DNA of 64,000 nucleotides from positions 5,001,459-5,065,458 of the forward strand of contig NW_004624747.1 of the NCBI RefSeq assembly GCF_000247695.1, in the 5' to 3' direction. Source of the DNA: Heterocephalus glaber (taxonomy: Eukaryota; Chordata; Mammalia; Rodentia; Bathyergidae). The notes beneath the pieces are model-generated. The model saw only the letters and a program-made list of their open reading frames with translations, did no database searches and had not been told where the DNA came from. The number at the start of each line of letters is the position of its first letter. The first letter of the stretch is position 1. The translations under genes and the position numbers were made by a program. Below, piece after piece: positions 10,319-22,689 of the stretch.

Positions 10319-11084
10319 AAGCAACTGAAGACCCATTTACTTCTCTTACCTTACATACTTTTACTTTCTACTCCCTCTGCACTTACACTGGCCTCTTTAC
10401 TGATCCTTAAACATGCCTGGCCTCATTGACTTTATTTTGTTTTCTTCTAGATACTTAATCTCATAACTACCTGCATGCCAACTTCTTTACTTTTTTATGA
10501 TTAGTCACACTTTGATCAGGTGTTTGATCATAAGTCTGTTCAGTTGCAGCATGGAGAGGAGGATTCCCCACCTCACAGGGCTTTGCAATGCATAAGGAAC
10601 TGCCTATGCTTCCCTTTCACAAATGGACTCAGGTTTGGTTTAGTTTTAACAAGCAGTTTATATAGTCTAAATTTCTATCTCCAGTCCATAAGAGTATACC
10701 TGGCACATACATAATCTTACCATATTCTAGCTAAGAAGTTTCTGCCTAACATAAGGCTACATAACTTTTCCTGTTTTCTTCTAGGAGTTTTAGCTCCCAC
10801 TTTTTTTCTTTCCCCAGTCTTACTCCCTTTATTCTACTGTCAGCCCACCTGGCTCCACTGTAGGGTACAGGGTGACTCATTTGTTTTAATGTTTCTTTGT
10901 TCTGATTTTTTTTAGTATGAATCAAACTTTTAAATTATTTTTCTCACTTTTAATTTTTTTACTCAATTTATAATTTTCTTAGTGATTATAACATGAATCC
11001 TTGACTTAATATGGCCTAACATAATTAATAGTTTCACTACTTGCCTGAGTCTAGTAGAATCTTAGAACCTCAATAAAGTGTGGT
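10319..11084. other. no recognised feature
   Basis: AT-rich intronic DNA with no feature I can support. Confidence 0.5.
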
Positions 11085-11195
11085 ACATACACCAGTAACA
11101 TTTACATTAGGACCTTATAAAATGCAGAATCTCATTCCTCTTTCTAAACCTACAGAATCACAATCTGCATTGTAATAAGATCCTTAAGTGACTTA
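11085..11195. repeat. MER20-like hAT fragment
   Basis: AATGCAGAATCTCATTCCTC and CAGAATCACAATCTGCATT resemble the MER20 core. Confidence 0.5.
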
Positions 11196-11529
11196 CATGT
11201 ACATTTAGGTATGAAAAACACTTTATAGAAGTTTAGATTCATTTATTACCTCCTCATATAGTGTTATAAATATATTAAGCTCTAAATTGCACTTACTGTT
11301 TTATGTAGCTAATTTTCATTATATTTACTCTTTCCAGTATTGTTCATTCCCTCCTGCTTCTGTCTGGGGTGGTGTTCTTTCAGTACTTCCTTCAACATTT
11401 CTTTAGTATGGGCCTGCTATTGATGAATTTCCACAATTTTTGAGGAAATTTTTATTTATCTTATTAAAAATTGAGATAATTCATATACCATAAAATTCAC
11501 CATTTCAAAGTATATTGGCTATTTCTCCC

Positions 11530-11940
11530 TTCAGATCTTTTAATATTTTTTATTTAGGTACCCTGATGTTGAGTAAATATGTATTTATGATCATTATACT
11601 CTCTAGATGAATAGTCCCTTTTATCATTACATCATGACTTTTGTCACTTGTTACAGTTTTTGACTTAATCTATTTTGTCTGATATAAGTAAAGGTATTTC
11701 CACTCTTTTTTGGTTTACATTTGTATAGAATATCTCTTTCTATCCCTTTGCTTTTCATTATAAGGGTATCTTTAAGGCTGAAATGATTCTCTTGTGGGAA
11801 GCATATAGTTGGGTCTTATTTTTTTCCAGCATCTGATTTTACTTATTTACTTATTTTGTCTTTATCACATTAATTATCACAGATTAACAGCCAGACTAAC
11901 AGACCAAAAGACATATAAAACAATTATACTAAATCAAGAT
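11530..11940 (-). mobile_element. old L1 fragment
   Basis: Antisense L1 with TTTTGTCTGATATAAGTA and GCATATAGTTGGGTCTTAT, common in L1M. Confidence 0.7.
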
Positions 11941-11944
11941 ACAA

Positions 11945-12102
11945 ACCCAGGTATGGTGGTGCACACCTGTAATCCCAGCACTAAGGAGGCTGAGGCAAGA
12001 AGATCATCATGAATTCAAGGCCAGCCATGGCTATCTAGTGAGTTCAAGGCCAGCCTGGATGGACTACATAGTGAGGCCCTATCTCAAAAGAAAAAAAAGA
12101 TA
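11945..12102 (+). repeat. B1 SINE with target duplication
   Basis: Full B1 flanked by AAATCAAGATACA and AAATCAAGGTACA. Confidence 0.9.
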
Positions 12103-12507
12103 AATCAAGGTACATTTTTAGATATACTACCCTTGCTGGATTACAATAACTGTTCTTCTCATTATCTGTCTTTTATTCGCTTAATATTATGGCCTCAAGG
12201 TACACTCATTTTCCTAAAAATGATTCTTTATGGCTGAGTAATACTCCATTGTATACAAATACATTTTTTAATCCATTCTTCTACTGATGGACATATAAGC
12301 TGCTTCCAAGATTTTGCTATAATGAATTGTGCTGCTATAAACATGGGTATGCACATATCACTATAATAGGACATCCTTAACTCGGGAAGATATCTAGATG
12401 GGAATAGTTCGGTCAAATGGAATTTCTAGTTTTCATTTTTTGAGGAATCCCCATACTGATTTCCATAGTGGCTGTACCAGTTTACACTTCCATCAACAAT
12501 GAAGAAG

Positions 12508-12597
12508 AAGGGCCGGGGATTTAGCTCAGTGGTTTCGCCGCCTGTTGCACAAGCGCAAGGACCCAGGTTCGATCCCCGGTACTAAAAAAAAAAAAAA
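12508..12597 (+). repeat. ID SINE, type with GTTTCGCC/GGACCC
   Basis: Body GTGGTTTCGCCGCCTG and AAGGACCCAGGTTCG. Flanked by AACAATGAAGAAGA on both sides (target duplication). Confidence 0.95.
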
Positions 12598-12637
12598 TAC
12601 AACAATGAAGAAGAGTTCTTTTTTTGTTATTGATTTT

Positions 12638-12731
12638 GTTCTTTTTTTTTTTTTTTTGGTACCGGGGATTGAACTCAGGTCCTTGCACTTGAGAGGCAGG
12701 CAGTGGAGCCACTGAGCTAAATCCCTGGCCT
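12638..12731 (-). repeat. ID SINE
   Basis: T16 tail, then GGTACCGGGGATTGAACTC to TAAATCCCTGGCC. Confidence 0.95.
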
Positions 12732-13189
12732 GTTACTTGATTTCTTGAAGATGGCCCTTCTTTTTTGAGTGAGATAGACTCTCACAGGTGTTTTAATTTG
12801 CATTTCTTGAATGGCCAGTGATGTTGAACATTTTTTCATATTTGTATTGCTCAACTGTACTTTTTCATCTAGGAAGTGTCTATTCATTTCAGATGCCTAT
12901 TTTTTACTGTTCTTTAAATTTGGAAGGTCTTTTTTGAGTTCTTTATCTATTATAGATGTTAGTCCTTTGTCTGAAGAGTAGCTTACAAAAATTTTTTCCC
13001 ATTCTGTAGGTTGCCTCTTCACTCAGTAGGTAGTTTCCTTTGCTGTGCAGAAGCTTTTTAATTTGATGTGATCCGATTTTTTGATTCTTGGTATTACCTC
13101 TTGTGCAACTGGGGTTCTGTTCAGAAAGTCTTTGCCTGAATCTATGTCTTCAAGAGTTTTATCTTTTATCTTCTAGCAGATTGTTTCTA

Positions 13190-13340
13190 TTTTTTTGCTT
13201 TTGTTTTCTGAGACAGAGTCTCACTATGTAATTCAGACTGAAATCACTTTTTAGCCCAGGCTGGCCTTGAACTCACAGCAATCCTCTTGCCTCAGCCTCC
13301 CAAGTGCTGGGATTACAGGCATACACCACACCTGGCTTGT
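13190..13340 (-). repeat. B1 SINE
   Basis: Inserted in the L1; TTGTTTCT repeats on both flanks. Confidence 0.9.
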
Positions 13341-13817
13341 TTCTGTTTTAATATTTCAATCTGTGATCCATTTTTTAGTTTAGTGCATGGTGAAAGATAT
13401 GGATCTAGAGTAAATCCTTAGCATCTGGATAGCCAGTCTGCTCAGTACTGTTTGTTAAAGGGTCTACTTTCCTCCAGTGATAGTCTTTGGCCCATTTGTC
13501 AAAGATAAGGTAGCTGAGTGTGCCTGGAGTTGTTTCTGCATCCTCTATTCTGTTCATTGATCTGCAAGTCTGGTTTTTTGTCAATACCATGCTGTTTTTA
13601 TCACTGTAGCTTTTTAGTATAATTTGAAGTCCAAGACTATGATGCCCCCGCCTTGCCCTTGTTGCCCATATTTATTTTTGCTATTCTAAGTCTCTTCTGG
13701 TTCCATATGAATTTTAGGATGGCTTTCTCTAGTTCTGTAAGGAATACTACTGGTATTTTGACTGGGACTATATTAAACCTGTATAAGACTTTTGGAAGTA
13801 CTGCACGGCCACTCTGT

Positions 13818-13904
13818 TTTGTTTTGTTTTTTGGTACTGGGGATCGAACTCGGGACCTTGCGATTGCAAGGCAGGCAGCAGAACTGAGCTAAATCCCCAG
13901 TGCC
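13818..13904 (-). repeat. ID SINE
   Basis: GGTACTGGGGATCGAACTC to GCTAAATCCCCAG. Confidence 0.95.
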
Positions 13905-15303
13905 ATTTTGACTATATTGATTCTCCCTATCCAGGAACAGGTAATATCTTTCCATTATCTGATGCCCTCTTCAATCTCCTTTTTCAGAGTACTACAGTTT
14001 CAATTTTAGAGGTCTTTCACTTCCTTGGTTAGGTTAATTCCTAAGTACTTCATTTTTCTTGATGCTACTGTGAAAGGTATTTTTCCCTACATTCTATTTT
14101 GGTGAGTTTATTATTGGTGTACAGGAATGATAATTAATTTTTGAGTGTTGACCTTTTATCCTGCTATACTACTAAATTTGGTTATTAATTCTATGTCTTT
14201 TGGTGGAAGTTTTTCACATCTTCTATATAGAGGATCATGCCATCTGCAAATATTGATGATTCTTCCTTTCCTATCCATATCCCTTTTATTTCTCTCCCTT
14301 GTCTAATTATCCTAGCTAATGTTTCAAGAACTATATTGAACAGGAGTGGTGATAATGGACATCCTTGTCTTGTTTCTGATTCTAGAGGGAAAGCTTTCAG
14401 CTTCTCTCCATTTAGTATGATGCTGGTCATTGATCTGTCATAGATGGCTTTTATCAGATTGAGATAAAGACCTTCTATACCTATGTTCTTCAGGGGTTTT
14501 TATCATGAATGGATGTTGGATTTGTCAAATGCTTTTTCTGTGTCTACTGAGATGATCATGTGATTTTTGGCCTTTCGTCTGTTTATGTGCTGTATTACAT
14601 TTATTTATTTGCATATACTGAACCATCCCTGCATCCCTGGAATTAATCCTACTTGGTCATGATGTATGATCTTTTTGATTTGCTGCATTCTGTTCACTAG
14701 CATGTTACTGAGGATTTTTTTTTTCTATGTTCATTAAGGAGATTGGCCTGTAGTTTTCTTTTTCGGTTGGGTCTTTTTCTGGTTTTAGAATCAGGGTAAT
14801 GCTTGCTTCCAGGAATGACTTTGGAAGTACTTCTTCCTTTCTGGATTTCATTATAGTCTGAGGAGGATTAACATTAGCTCTTCTCTAAATTTCCTGTAGA
14901 ATCTGGCATGAATCCATTGAGAGCTGGGCTTTTCTTAGTTGGTGGGGGTTTTTTATTACTTCTTTAATTTCATTAACTGATACTGGATAATTCAGGATTT
15001 TTATATCTTCTTGGTTCAACTTTGGTAGTTCATATGTATCTAGGAATATATCCATTTCTTCTAAACTTTCCATTTTATTAGAGTACAGGTTCTCAAAGTA
15101 CCAATGATTTTCTGGATTTTGGCAGAACCCACTGTGATTTCACTTTGTTCATTTCAAATTGCATGGATATGGGTCTTTTCTTTCCTTCTTTTGGAAGACT
15201 GATAAGGGTTTATTTTGTTTATTCTTTCAAAGAATCAACTCTTCTACTCATTGATTCTTTGCATTGCTTTTTATTCTCAATTTCATTAATTTCTGCTCTG
15301 ATT

Positions 15304-15337
15304 ATCACTTCTCGGCCTTTTGGCTAAGATCACGTGT
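15304..15337 (+). pseudogene. 3'-truncated U2 snRNA copy
   Basis: Matches the first about 35 nt of U2 snRNA (TTCTCGGCCTTTTGGCTAAG plus flanks) with two differences. The perfect 16-bp duplication TAATTTCTGCTCTGAT stands at 15287-15302 and 15337-15352. This marks retrotransposition of a U2 5' end into the L1. Confidence 0.9.
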
Positions 15338-15619
15338 AATTTCTGCTCTGATCTTTGTAATTTCCTTCCTCATACTGGCTTTGGATTTGGTTTGTTTTTC
15401 TAGGATCTTAAGATGCATCATTACGCTATGTATTTGAGCTGGCTCTGTTTTTTTGATGTGGGAATTCAGCACTATAAACTTCCCTCCTAGGACTACTTTC
15501 ATTGTGTTCCATCAGTTCCCATATGCCCTACTAGCCTTATCATTTGAATGTAGGAACTTTCTACTTTCTTCCTTAATTTCCGCTGTAATCTACTGACTAT
15601 TTAAGAGGATACTACAGTT

Positions 15620-16231
15620 TATCCCCTTGGAGTAGTGGTCCAGAGTTTATGACCTCAGTCAGTCATTTGCAGATTTTTCCTTATAACCTAACTAATAATT
15701 GTTCAGGGAAACCTCCGCAATTTCATGGAAACTGAAAATATCCTCTAGTTTTTTGGCGCGAAGTTCCCAAGTAGTCAATCTGAGAGGTTACTCAGTTCTT
15801 GTTGCTGACTGGCTGCTGTCCTCTAACCCATCTCTAGCAGATGCATCAGCACTCCCACAGCATAATAAGTTGCTGTACTACATGTAGCTGTCTTGAATGT
15901 TCTCAAGTGTTGTTTTTCTTAAAGCCCAAAGATGCCCAAGATGCCGCCAAAATGCTCTGCATATTCTCAGCCTTCTGGCAATGAACCTAAGTGCCAGAAG
16001 AAGTTTAAGACACTCCATGAGATGGTTGAACCACTCTACAGTATTTTTATTAAATTACAGTACTGTATATAGTATTTTATTCAATTAAATTACATAACTG
16101 CAGGAGATATAGCATATTTAGGGTTTAAACTATAAAAATCATTTTTCTGACCATATCTGAAATTCATGGTTTTTCACAATTCGCAGGTGCTCTAGGAACG
16201 TAACCCCCACAAATCATGGGGGTCCACTGTA
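15620..16231 (+). mobile_element. Tigger (pogo-class) DNA transposon fragment
   Basis: Ends CATGGGGGTCCACTGTA, the Tigger terminal repeat. Inside, GATGCCGCCAAAATGCTCTG and GTGCCAGAAGAAGTTTAAG recall the start of the Tigger1 transposase. No intact frame remains. Confidence 0.75.
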
Positions 16232-16252
16232 CATCCTTTAAAAAAAGAGAAA

Positions 16253-16340
16253 CCTGTGGATTTAGCTCAGTGGTTCCACGCCTGCCTGACAAGCGCAAGG
16301 TCCTGAGTTCAATGCCTATATCAAACAAAGAGAGAGAGAA
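16253..16340 (+). repeat. ID SINE
   Basis: ATTTAGCTCAGTGGTTCCAC to CCTGAGTTCAATGCC. Confidence 0.9.
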
Positions 16341-16799
16341 GTTATCCCAAATTTGTCACTTCAACCATCCCCAGTGGCAGCAAATCCTTAGGTAAGAAGT
16401 AGAAAATAATGGTTCCTCTCTAAGCTGAATATTCCAAATTCTCTCAACTCTTTATCACATGGTCTAGTCATGTTTTAAGATGTTCTCTGGTTAACTATTT
16501 TTCCGAAAAAAATAATACAAAAAATTTAGTTCCTAAAAATAAATTCAAACTCAGGATAAAAGAGAAACAGCAGCTTTCTAGACTATACATAGTGGATTAT
16601 ATTCATTAGCTTCTCAGTTACTGAATATAGTTAATTCGTGTTAAGCTTACAGATAACCTCAAAATTTTTTCCCATAAATTAACTTTATTCATATGCATTT
16701 GAACTTAAATCCAGAACCTCACTTAGAAATGATGAATTTTGTCTTGATTTATCAATATATTCAAGTCCTGAGACCACGCTTGTGTGCCAGACATTTACT
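16341..16799. other. no recognised feature
   Basis: AT-rich intronic DNA. Confidence 0.5.
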
Positions 16800-16813
16800 A
16801 AAGATTGGACATA

Positions 16814-16900
16814 GCCGGGGATTTAGCTCAGTGGTTTCGCCACCTGCTGTGCAAGCCCAAGGACCCAAGTGCGATCCCCGGTACCAAAAAAAAAAAAAAA
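16814..16900 (+). repeat. ID SINE with 14-bp target duplication
   Basis: GTTTCGCC-type body with A19 tail, between AAAGATTGGACATA copies at 16800-16813 and 16901-16914. Confidence 0.95.
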
Positions 16901-16914
16901 AAAGATTGGACATA

Positions 16915-18130
16915 AAAATAAATAAATACATAAAAAGAAGAAAATAGACAGTCTATCCTATAAATCACACACACACCTTGGTGGTTTTATCATATTGCAA
17001 TATCTCTCTGAATCCTAATTCTTTCAATATATTATCTTTTCATCTCATATTTATATAAACTATAAATCTAATAATATATCTAATAATATATAATTCATGC
17101 CTTCATCAAGGAAACAGTGTACTGTTATGTAAGATTAGATATAAAAATATAGAGTCCCACATATTGGTACAGACTCCCTGCAAGTTTCTATCACCTCTAT
17201 GATAATCTAATTAATCTACAAGATTTATAGTGTCCATAAGATTATCATGGGATACTCTGTCAAATTATATAGGGAAAAGTCAAGATACACTGTGTCATCC
17301 TAGAATTACCCTTTCAAGAAAAGGTAATAACAATTTCTTATGTGAATCCATAATGACTCCTAATCATTATCACCTCTGTCTCTATCAGTTAGGATTCAGT
17401 GAGAAGACAGAAACCACACCAGTTATTTGAAAAAAGAGAATTTAATAGGAAGTTTTGTTAACTGAGTTTGTAGTTTTTAAGTACATAGGTAAAGGGGCAA
17501 AAAAAGAACTCCAAGGAATCTCCGACATAGTAACTGCAGGAAGCACCTACCAATCCCTAGAGCAGGGCTAACAAAAGCTTAGGGGAGGGGCTCAGAGAAC
17601 TCAAATAGGGGCTTCTGGTCAGGTATTGCTTAGTTGGTGCTGGTGTCTCTGCTTTCCAAGGAGAGGCCTAATGGGCCTGGAATCCAGACCTCTAAAGGAG
17701 GGTGGTGGCTAGCTGGCACTAATGGTCTCTGAAGAAAGCTTGATGAAACTCGTCCTGGAAAAACTGCAAACTGGATCCAGCAACTGCTACAGGAGGGTAC
17801 TGCTGCTGCAGAGATGAAGAAGTGTTATTAGAGCAGCACTCACAGGAATTGCAAGCAAAGAAGAAAAAGTCCCCACCCTCCTTTTCTACATCTTCAATCT
17901 TTCCTACTTGCAACAGAGAGCAGTTGGCAAAGTAGAAAAGTAGCTTGCAGAGTCTCAGTCCCACGATCACAGAGCAGAATAAACAAGATGGATTTGGCGC
18001 TAAGAGACAATAACTTAATTAGCAAAATACTTTCTGTCCTAAGTCACACAAACTATATCTGTTTAACAATCCACAATTGTGTCTAACACTTAACCATCTT
18101 TGCTACAACAAAAAGTCATATTTTAAAATT
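16915..18130. other. no gene; possible old repeat
   Basis: Unassigned intronic sequence. 17385-17450 (CAGAAACCACACCAG then GAATTTAATAGG) looks like an old dispersed repeat I cannot name. Short open frames have no recognised product. Confidence 0.45.
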
Positions 18131-18132
18131 TG

Positions 18133-18221
18133 GGCCAGGGATTTAGCTCAGTGCTTTCGCCGCCTGCTGCACAAGTGCAAGGACCCGAGTTTGATCCCTG
18201 GTACAAAAAAAAAAAAAGAAT
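18133..18221 (+). repeat. ID SINE (GGACCC type)
   Basis: GCTTTCGCCGCCTGCTGCAC and AAGGACCCGAG. Confidence 0.95.
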
Positions 18222-18540
18222 AAAATTTATCTAGCATTAGTTCCTACTTAAAATAGTATAATGCATTAATTCATTTTAATTTTAACAACCTTATGAAGTA
18301 GATAACAGTAATATGCCACATTATAGATGGACATTAAGTGCAGAGAAGTTAAATACCTTGCCTAATGTCACAACAGTTGTAGAAAGTATTGAATTAAACA
18401 TAGTCACACACAAAAGCCCATGCTTTTCCACTACATATGCTACAACGTAGTTTAAAGAAGCCTTTGAACACAATTTCCTTACATGGTTTTTAAAAGTTTA
18501 CATCTGAATTCATATCCTATGGCTGTTATTACTGTGTTTA

Positions 18541-18915
18541 GATAGCCACTCAAAACCTAATGTGGTCGTAGGTGGGGCTTTTTTCAGAGATGGCTGAATC
18601 TAGAATGTGTGATGCTGGGATTGATTTATGCTGCAATGCTAGGATTAAGGGAGCTAGGATTAAGGGTGTGAGTGCCTGGATAAGATATAAGGGACAGAAA
18701 GTGGCTTGAACTTGCTGCTTACTGCCTTCTGCCTGCCCTGCTTTGCCATGGACTGTTTCTCCTCTGTGATGCCCTTCTGCCATGCCACCCTGCCTTGGAG
18801 CCAGCCAAATATGGACTGAAACCTCTACAACTGTGAGCCAAATAAACCTTTCCTCCTTTAACTTTGGGTGTCAGGTATTTTGTCTCAGCAATGAGAAAAA
18901 GTAACTAAGACACTG
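18541..18915 (+). mobile_element. MaLR/ERVL-type solo LTR
   Basis: The 3' part is diagnostic: TGTGAGCCAAATAAACCTTT with its poly(A) signal, then TCAGGTATTTTGTCTC. No internal retroviral genes flank it. Confidence 0.75.
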
Positions 18916-19049
18916 GAAAATGAAATTCTCACACATGGACAGAATTTTGAACTCTCTGCTGAGAACATCCAACCTGGTAACATGTTTCTGGTGCCCTAAG
19001 CAATAAAGAACATGGGCAGAATAAAGGCAATTAAATCTTTCACTCATCA

Positions 19050-19232
19050 GCATGCTGATACACACCTGTAAGCCCAACACTCTGGGAGACTGAAGCAAGA
19101 GGATCAAAAATTCAAGCCCTGCTTGAGCAATTTAGCAGGATCTTGTCTCAAAAAACAAATTTTTTTTGAAAGGGGCTGGGAATGTCCAAAGGCCCTAGGT
19201 TCAATTCCACAAAAACAAAACAAAACAAAAAG
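19050..19232 (+). repeat. B1-dID dimeric SINE
   Basis: CACCTGTAAGCCCAACACTC, linker, then AGGCCCTAGGTTCAATTCC. Confidence 0.8.
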
Positions 19233-19393
19233 ACCATTCACGCTGCAAAATACAACTCCTGCTTCACTACTGTCCCATCCAGAAATCAGAAGTAAATCTA
19301 TTCATGGTAGATATGTACAATTTATTTTATAAACGATTATTTCTATTGATCAAAGCTCAAAAATATGTAGGTTGAGAATATAAAATTTAAAAT

Positions 19394-19634
19394 AGCCAGG
19401 CACAGTGGTAAACACATATAATCCCAGCTACCAGGGAGGTTGAAGTAGGAGGATCACATGAGCCCAGAAGTTCAGGCCAACCTGGACAACACAGCAAGAC
19501 ACTGGCTCTTAAGGGGGAAAAAAAAAATTAAAAATAGTCCATGAAGGCTGGGGATGCAGCTCAATGGCAGACCACTTGCCTAGCATGCGTAAGACCCTAG
19601 GTTCAATCCCCATCACTGCAATAATAATAATAAT
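19394..19634 (+). repeat. B1-dID dimeric SINE, full dID half
   Basis: B1 half, then GGGGATGCAGCTCAATGGCA and TTGCCTAGCATGCG, ending in an AAT repeat. Confidence 0.85.
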
Positions 19635-19736
19635 CAGTATCAAACATTCATCCTTTTGCTTGTTCATCTTAAGGACTGAAATTCTAGAATACTATGCCAA
19701 CAAAACCTTAAACCTCAGAACAAAAACTAGATTTTG

Positions 19737-19819
19737 TTTGTTTTTTGGTACCGGGGATCGAACTCGGGTCCTTGCGTTTGCGCAGGTGGCGGCAAAAACA
19801 CTGAGCTAAATCCCTGGCA
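19737..19819 (-). repeat. ID SINE with target duplication
   Basis: AAAACTAGATTTT flanks both sides; body GGTACCGGGGATCGAACTCG. Confidence 0.95.
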
Positions 19820-20004
19820 AAACTAGATTTTTAACAAGATCTCCAGGGGAATAGCCTGTGTCATTTTCCAGAAATATCTAGTAGCAAAACACAGCTATAA
19901 TTAATCACTGTTTAGTGATCATACAAATCAAAAAGTCTAGTACAATGATTAAGAGCAGTCTCTAGAATTAGAATACAGGGAACTTCCTAGCTGTGATTAT
20001 TTTT

Positions 20005-20184
20005 CCCCCAGTACTAGAGATTGAACCCAGGGCCTCTGTACTGAGCTGCATCCTCAGACCCTTTTATATATTTTTTAAGACATGGTCTCACTAAGTCACA
20101 AAGGCTGAGTTCAAACTTGGGATCCTACTACCTCAGCCTCCCAGAGTGCTGGGATTATAGGCATGTGACACTACTCCTGGGTCT
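20005..20184 (-). repeat. B1-dID dimeric SINE
   Basis: AGATTGAACCCAGGGCC then CTGGGATTATAGGCATGTG. Confidence 0.8.
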
Positions 20185-20649
20185 GACAAGGCTTTGAATG
20201 AAAAAGCCTTACAATAGTAAGGACACATCACTGAAGATGTAATCTAGCCAAAAATATTTAATCTGAATCCATCAAGTCTTTATACAGCTTTTATTTTATA
20301 AGGACCCAGATGAATAAGATAAATTATATCACATGGAAAACTACCAGAAAAATGCAGAAAGTAGGACATTCTGCAGGACAACTGGTCTGGTCTCTGCAAT
20401 AAATGTCATGTAATATGTCATAAAAAAAAGAGACCATACCAGATTAAAAGAGGCTTGGATATTAAGGCACAGTCATGGATTATATATTGATTAGACACAC
20501 AACAGTTTTAAAGAGCATTTTTGGGTTGATTGAAAAATTCTGGATATTATCTGGAAATGTAATAAGAAATTTACTTAAATGGGAAGTGAGGCAGATCACT
20601 GACAAAGGTGGGGGAGACACAAGTTTCAAAACAGTATGTTTACTATATA
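20185..20649. other. no recognised feature
   Basis: Intronic DNA without a supported gene or clear repeat. Confidence 0.5.
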
Positions 20650-20960
20650 AACTAGCAACTCCACTCTTTTAAGTATTTACTCCCTCTCCTGAAAAATAAA
20701 AAAAACATGAAATACACAAAGATTTGTATGTGAATGTTCATAGCACTTCTAATAATTGCTAAAAATTGAAAACCACCCAAATGTTCAACAATTTGTGGGT
20801 AGATTACAAACTGTATTTACATACATACAATGGAGTAGTATTGAAAAATAAAATGGAATGATCTATTGCTATTAACTGTGGTGGTGACTATATACAACTG
20901 TATATACTTGTCAGAACTTATAGAACTATAACTTTTGTTTTATATAAGTTATAACTAAAA
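20650..20960 (+). mobile_element. old L1 3' region
   Basis: TGTGAATGTTCATAGCA then ACAATGGAGTAGTATTGAAA, the L1M-type 3' end. Confidence 0.65.
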
Positions 20961-21515
20961 GCTGATTTTAATTATAACTAAATTTAAGATACTTTGTACA
21001 GTTTTATTTTAGTTAAAATGCTAATATATATTTGGGTTATATGTGTAAATATTGTTAGAAAGATGCACTGAAAAGTTCCAGAGGGCTATACATGAAGATA
21101 CTGGTAGTAATCATTGGGCACTGGTATTGTTACGGGTTTATGGGAGCTTTTTGTTTCTATTTTCTAATTTTATACAGTGTGCATGTATAATTTTCATAAT
21201 AATAAGATTTTTTAAATAAGGATCAGCTTTGATTTTAAAAAAATTTTTCTCATATAAATGTCCATGGGTTATCTATTTGTGGAACTGTGTTTTATATTTA
21301 CATAGTAAATAATTACTTTCTTTGGCTTACATTAAATACACTTTCAATGTACAGGATATATCCCAAGCATCATATTTGTATCACATTGTGTTTCTTCTCT
21401 TATAAAACAACAATCCACCTCAGGTAATGAAGAGATCCCAAAATTAAAATACTTCTAAGTTTAAGTTCAAACATCAGGCTTTCTCTCTAACCAAACTTAT
21501 AAAAATTAGTAGTAA
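20961..21515. other. no recognised feature
   Basis: AT-rich. Part may be further L1 3' UTR, but I cannot assign it. Confidence 0.4.
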
Positions 21516-21815
21516 TTTTTAAAAAATAAGTGAAATAAATCAGACACACAAGCTTAAATATTACATGATTTCTTTTATATGAGATGCCCCAATTATGAAT
21601 AAAGAGCAAAATAAAAGATAAATAACAGGAAGTAGGGAGATAGGTCTTTCTCAAATGGGAAGAGATCAAGTGATGGAAGGAGAGGGGAGGGAGGGGAGGG
21701 AAAGGGGATGAAAAAGGGAGTTAAGATGTGTATATGTACTAACTCAACACAGGGAATGTAAATACTGTATAGTGAAAACATACTAATAAAAAACAATATG
21801 GGAAAAAAACAAGAA
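21516..21815 (+). mobile_element. L1 3' UTR fragment
   Basis: AAGTGAAATAAATCAGACAC, then a G/A-rich tract (GGAGAGGGGAGGGAGGGG) and an A-rich end: an L1 3' UTR of a subfamily different from 23128-24288. Confidence 0.7.
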
Positions 21816-22689
21816 TTGTAAGCATCAAATTAATGAAAAAACAATGCTTCACATTTTAGGAGAAAAGTAGTGAAAAAGAAAACACTAAGTAAGAACTATA
21901 AGATAAAAATGAGTAGCTTTGAATCATATTTTTAATAATACTTAGAAAAACTGATATAGCAAATAATCCTACACAGCAACTTAGGTTTAGCACATTTTTA
22001 TAATACTACCATGTCTTCTTTCACTGTTGCTCAAGAACTCACCAGATTTCCTCAGTCTATAGAAAAGTGATAGGGACAGGAAGAGGTTTGTGGTTTTTTC
22101 TTTCTGGGTTTTTTTTTTGGTGGGGGGAGTCTGTGGTTTTGAGGGTTTTCTGGGTTCTGTGGGGGTTTTTTCATTATTTTTTAACTTTGACACTGGCAAG
22201 GAGGATGTTTTTAGCTGGAGTAAGCAGAAGATAAACAATAAACATCAAATCCCTGCCATATTTAAGGCACTTCTAAAAATCTACCTACATTCTTTTAACT
22301 ATTCTTTGGGATGGGTATCACTGTCCCATTATATATAAATGAGATTGTCAAAATGCATTACAGTTAAGATGTGTCAAGGCTCATACAACTACGTAGTAAG
22401 TAGCAGAGCCAAAACATAGCTAGCCTAGATCTGAGTCCAAGTTCACACTTAGGCTTTCAAAAACATTCTTCCTCATTAATTTTGAGTGGAAGATTTGAAA
22501 CAAAATTGTAATAAACAAGTAAATGATGAAAAGATATATCCAAAACTCAACTGTATTTCTACCAAAAAAGCAGTATGAAAATTTAAAAGTAGTTCCATAT
22601 ATAATAACATGAAGTAGAATAAAGTATTCAGGAAGAATTGTTAAGTGTACACTGAAAACTATAAAATATCATTTAAAGGTCAAATTAAC
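21816..22689. other. no gene; G/T-rich tract
   Basis: Mostly unassigned. 22086-22172 is strongly G/T-biased on the plus strand. Confidence 0.45.

Larger units (their letters stand above)
12103..15610 (-). mobile_element. L1, ORF2 reverse transcriptase to 3' UTR, decayed
   Basis: About 3 kb of antisense L1 after removing nested SINEs. At 14191-14430 the minus strand still reads [18 protein letters not shown], then FADGMILY, the reverse transcriptase palm. The second Asp of the FADD active site is Gly, so this copy is dead. Further ORF2 pieces are at 14885-15073 and 15305-15502 in shifted frames. It is broken by SINEs at 12508, 12638, 13190 and 13831 and by a U2 snRNA fragment at 15304. Confidence 0.9.

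Noticed and set aside
22086..22172. G-quadruplex in a G/T-rich tract
   Set aside because: The G runs are spaced by long loops (up to about 15 nt), so the motif is weak compared with 28573-28601.
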